NCBI GenBank assembly: GCA_007131845.1
Contig: SLPT01000327.1
Coordinates: forward strand, 1-6,858
From: Desulfobacteraceae bacterium
GTDB lineage: Bacteria > Desulfobacterota > Desulfobacteria > Desulfobacterales > Desulfosalsimonadaceae
DNA: 6,858 nucleotides
Reading direction: 5' to 3'
Part shown: in pieces, positions 4,993 to 6,858 of the stretch
Numbering within the stretch: position 1 is the first letter of the stretch
Layout of the letters: each line of letters opens with the position of its first letter
Program-made: the position numbers and the translations under genes
Notes under the pieces: model-generated
Seen by the model: only the letters and a program-made list of their open reading frames with translations
Database searches by the model: none
What the model was told of the DNA's origin: nothing

Positions 4993-6174
4993 ATGGAAAA
5001 AACCGATGCCAATATTCTTAAAAAACCCCGAACCCTTGCTCCGTCTTCAGCCCGAAAATCCGGAACTTACCGGCAGTTCATCGAAAAAGCGTTAGACCAT
5101 GCCGGCATCACCATCAACGGGGACCAACCCCACGACATCATGGTATATAACGACCAACTCTATGAACGGGTCCTGCGCAACGGCGTGTTGGGCGTTGGAG
5201 AAAGCTACATGGACGGATGGTGGGATTCTCCGGCTCTCGACCGGTTTTTCGACCGGATTTTCAGGGCCGACCTGAAGCGATATTTCGAAGGAAACTGGCA
5301 TTTCTACCTCCACGTCCTGAAATCCCGTCTGAAAAATCTCCAGGAAGGGGCAAGATCCTACGAAGTGGGCAAACAGCATTACGACGTGGGAAACGACTTT
5401 TACAGGGATATGCTCGACTCCCGCATGACGTATACATGCGGCTACTGGCAGAACGCAGCGACCCTGGATGCGGCCCAGGAGGCCAAGCTGGATCTGATCT
5501 GCCGCAAGCTCGAACTGGAACCGGGTATGAGCGTTCTCGATATCGGCTGCGGATGGGGGTCATTCGCCCGCTATGCTGCGGAAAAATATGGCGCGTCGGT
5601 TACCGGGGTCACCATATCCGGCGAGCAGGCGGATCTGGCAAACGAACAGTGCCGGGAGCTCCCCGTAAGCATTCTGCTTCAGGACTACCGGGAGGTGAGC
5701 GGACGATTCGACCGCGTCCTTTCAATCGGAATGTTCGAGCATGTCGGCTACAAGAACTACCGAACCTACATGGAAGTCAGCCGGCGCTGCCTGAAAGACG
5801 ACGGGATCGCCTTGATTCAGACCATCGGCAGCAACCGGAGCTTGACTACCAGCAATCCATGGATGAGCAAATACATTTTCCCGAACTCCATGCTCCCGTC
5901 CATTGCACAGATCGGATCGGCCATGGAAGGGATTTTTGTCATGGAAGACTGGCACAATTTCGGCCCCCATTACGACAGGACACTCATGGCATGGCATGAC
6001 AATTTCGAAAAAGCATGGCCGAAGCACAGGGATCGCTACGGGGAGCGGTTTTACCGGATGTGGAAATTCTACCTGCTGAGCTGTGCAGGCACGTTCCGGT
6101 CCAGGCTGAACCAGCTCTGGCAGATCACCATGACCCCGCAGGGAAGGGCCCAGCCCGACTGCCGCCTTTCATAG
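4993..6174 (+). CDS. cfa: Cyclopropane-fatty-acyl-phospholipid synthase
   Basis: A 393-residue enzyme that adds a methylene group from S-adenosylmethionine to cis double bonds of phospholipid acyl chains at the inner membrane surface. Residues about 1-115 are the N-terminal lipid-binding domain. The methyltransferase domain follows: QHYDVGNDFY (128-137), YTCGYW (147-152), SAM-binding LDIGCGWGSFARY (182-194), GVTISGEQ (205-212), LLQDYR (228-233), MFEHVGYKNY (247-256), KYIFPN (293-298), EDWHNFGPHYDRTLMAW (318-334) and CAGTFRSR (364-371). By alignment from memory to E. coli Cfa with a constant offset of 10, the bicarbonate-site residues C149, E249, I278 and Y327 are kept, but the histidine (E. 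coli H266) is Q276 (LIQTIGS). ATG 4993 is chosen because GGGAGGATGAC precedes it; the upstream GTG at 4912 lacks a site. It ends 6 bp inside the convergent small gene. Confidence 0.95.
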   Translation: MEKTDANILKKPRTLAPSSARKSGTYRQFIEKALDHAGITINGDQPHDIMVYNDQLYERVLRNGVLGVGESYMDGWWDSPALDRFFDRIFRADLKRYFEGNWHFYLHVLKSRLKNLQEGARSYEVGKQHYDVGNDFYRDMLDSRMTYTCGYWQNAATLDAAQEAKLDLICRKLELEPGMSVLDIGCGWGSFARYAAEKYGASVTGVTISGEQADLANEQCRELPVSILLQDYREVSGRFDRVLSIGMFEHVGYKNYRTYMEVSRRCLKDDGIALIQTIGSNRSLTTSNPWMSKYIFPNSMLPSIAQIGSAMEGIFVMEDWHNFGPHYDRTLMAWHDNFEKAWPKHRDRYGERFYRMWKFYLLSCAGTFRSRLNQLWQITMTPQGRAQPDCRLS

Positions 6175-6507
6175 AAACACCACCCGGATCAGAGGGTCTT
6201 GTTCCCGGATGATCGATTCAATCCGGGCCTGCTCCCGCCTGTTTTCCACCGGGCGTACCCTGGACACCGGACGCCCGGCAGGTGTGATCTTGTATGCCCG
6301 GTCAACGACAAATCCAACCACCAGGGCGTATGCGCCACCACCAGCACCGCAGCAGGAGCGGTCCACCTTGAATATTCCCGTGTAGTACAAAATCACGGCC
6401 CCCCGGAAAACCATCCGGCGCTCCCCGGTGAGTTGGTATTCACCGCCGCTGGCGGAAACCGGGGCGTTTATTTCCATATGCTCGAAATCACGGGTTGCGT
6501 CGCTCAC
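6169..6507 (-). CDS. Conserved-looking small protein of unknown function with CCG motif
   Basis: A 112-residue protein read leftward from GTG at 6507, beginning MSDATRDFEHMEINAP. I do not recognise a named family. Visible features: a strand-rich middle (RRMVFRGAVILYYTGIFKVD, residues 30-49) leading to SCCGAGGGAYALVVGFVV (51-68), where the CCGxGG turn with cysteines 52 and 53 could bind metal or form a disulfide, and a charged C-terminal helix (ENRREQARIESIIREQD). There is no signal peptide; the hydrophobic 59-68 stretch is too short for a clear membrane span. The GTG start is supported by AAAGGAG seven bases upstream; the longer frame from 6660 covers the neighbouring promoter region and has no such site. 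Its stop overlaps the end of cfa by 6 bp, convergent. It may be regulated from the shared divergent spacer with the CBS gene. Confidence 0.6.
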   Translation of the reverse strand: MSDATRDFEHMEINAPVSASGGEYQLTGERRMVFRGAVILYYTGIFKVDRSCCGAGGGAYALVVGFVVDRAYKITPAGRPVSRVRPVENRREQARIESIIREQDPLIRVVFL

Positions 6508-6658
6508 TGCATCACTCCTTTTACTTTGGCAGACAGGCGGGATACTGCAGTTGAACGGTTGCCAAATCCCGCAACAGTTGTTACAGTAGTATACTCGTAA
6601 AACGTCGCGATCTGAAGGCTTACAAACCACCGGGACCAGAAACAACAGGAGCCGAAAC
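6508..6658. promoter_or_regulatory. Divergent intergenic region between the CCG-motif gene and the CBS gene
   Basis: This 151-bp spacer must hold the start signals of two diverging genes. On the plus strand TATACT (6590-6595) is a fair -10 candidate, but no good -35 lies 16-18 nt upstream. On the minus strand the best pair is TTGGCA, 15 nt, TATCCC, which is weak. Ribosome sites at both edges (AAAGGAG leftward, AGGAG rightward) are clear. Confidence 0.35.
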
Positions 6659-6858
6659 ATGCCGTATTATGCAAAAGACATCATGGAAACATCTTTTGAC
6701 GTAATCCACAAAGACGACCCGGTCGAAACGGCCATTGAAAAAATTGCAGGAGGGAAAGTCCGGACCACGGGTCACAAAACCGTAAGCCTGCTTGTAATCG
6801 ATGATTTTCGCAAGCTGACGGGCGTTATCACCATGTTCGACATCCTCTACCACCTGCG
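6659..6858 (+). CDS. CBS-domain protein, N-terminal part, cut by right edge
   Basis: From ATG 6659, 66 codons remain open to the window end. The translation is a CBS motif: KDIMETSFDVIHKDDPVETAIEKI (residues 6-29), then KTVSLLVIDDFRKLTGVITMFDILYHL (40-66). The pattern of a degenerate DIM, a beta-strand with acidic D-D-P-V, an alpha helix, and LLVID...LTGVITMFDIL is typical of the CBS fold, which binds adenine nucleotides and usually occurs in pairs, so a second CBS domain is expected past the edge. Whether it is a stand-alone CBS-pair protein or part of a larger enzyme or transporter cannot be seen. A good AGGAG site lies seven bases before the ATG. Confidence 0.8.
   Translation, partial: MPYYAKDIMETSFDVIHKDDPVETAIEKIAGGKVRTTGHKTVSLLVIDDFRKLTGVITMFDILYHL

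Noticed and set aside
6508..6660. N-terminal extension of the minus-strand gene to ATG 6660
   Set aside because: The extra 51 residues are cysteine-rich and low in coding character, overlap the ribosome site of the diverging CBS gene, and lack their own start signal; GTG 6507 has AAAGGAG.

Overview
The window carries the accessory and housekeeping genes of a Gram-negative, moderately GC-rich bacterium. The gene mix (a Cache-type chemoreceptor, stacked PIN-domain toxin-antitoxin pairs, cyclopropane-fatty-acid synthase, CBS protein) and my impression of the coding style suggest a Desulfobacterota-like deltaproteobacterium. That assignment is inference only, because no rRNA or other marker gene is present.

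Layout. At 1-363 (minus) is the start of a methyl-accepting chemotaxis protein that runs off the left edge. From 364 to about 1264 there is no convincing conserved gene. This stretch holds a REPIN-like pair of inverted hairpin repeats (532-646) and the first copy (A, 924-1264) of a repeated element of about 340-360 bp. At 1313-1965 (plus) is a toxin-antitoxin operon: a FitA-type ribbon-helix-helix antitoxin and a PIN toxin. At 2053-2698 (minus) is a second, convergent toxin-antitoxin operon: an AbrB/SpoVT antitoxin and an unrelated PIN toxin. The second copy (B, 2786-3144) of the repeated element follows in the same orientation, so copies A and B bracket the toxin-antitoxin block. Next come a secreted carbohydrate-binding-module-like protein (3202-3765, plus), a tyrosine phosphatase (3777-4814, minus), cyclopropane-fatty-acyl-phospholipid synthase (4993-6174, plus), a small protein of unknown function with a CCG motif (6169-6507, minus), and the start of a CBS-domain protein (6659-6858, plus) cut by the right edge.

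How it fits together. The conserved right arm of each repeated element ends in a sigma70-like promoter (TTGACG, 17-nt spacer, TATTAT or TATTCT). Copy A would transcribe the first toxin-antitoxin operon and copy B the carbohydrate-binding protein. A hairpin of 25 nt (stem GATGYGCT, loop GACGAAGRA, stem AGCGCATC) occurs four times: twice in inverted orientation as the REPIN-like pair and once in the core of each long element. The short hairpin therefore exists both as a stand-alone pair and as part of a larger promoter-carrying repeat. I recognise no described family for the larger element, and it is the most interesting signal here. The remaining genes look like ordinary chromosomal genes with no clear functional link to one another.
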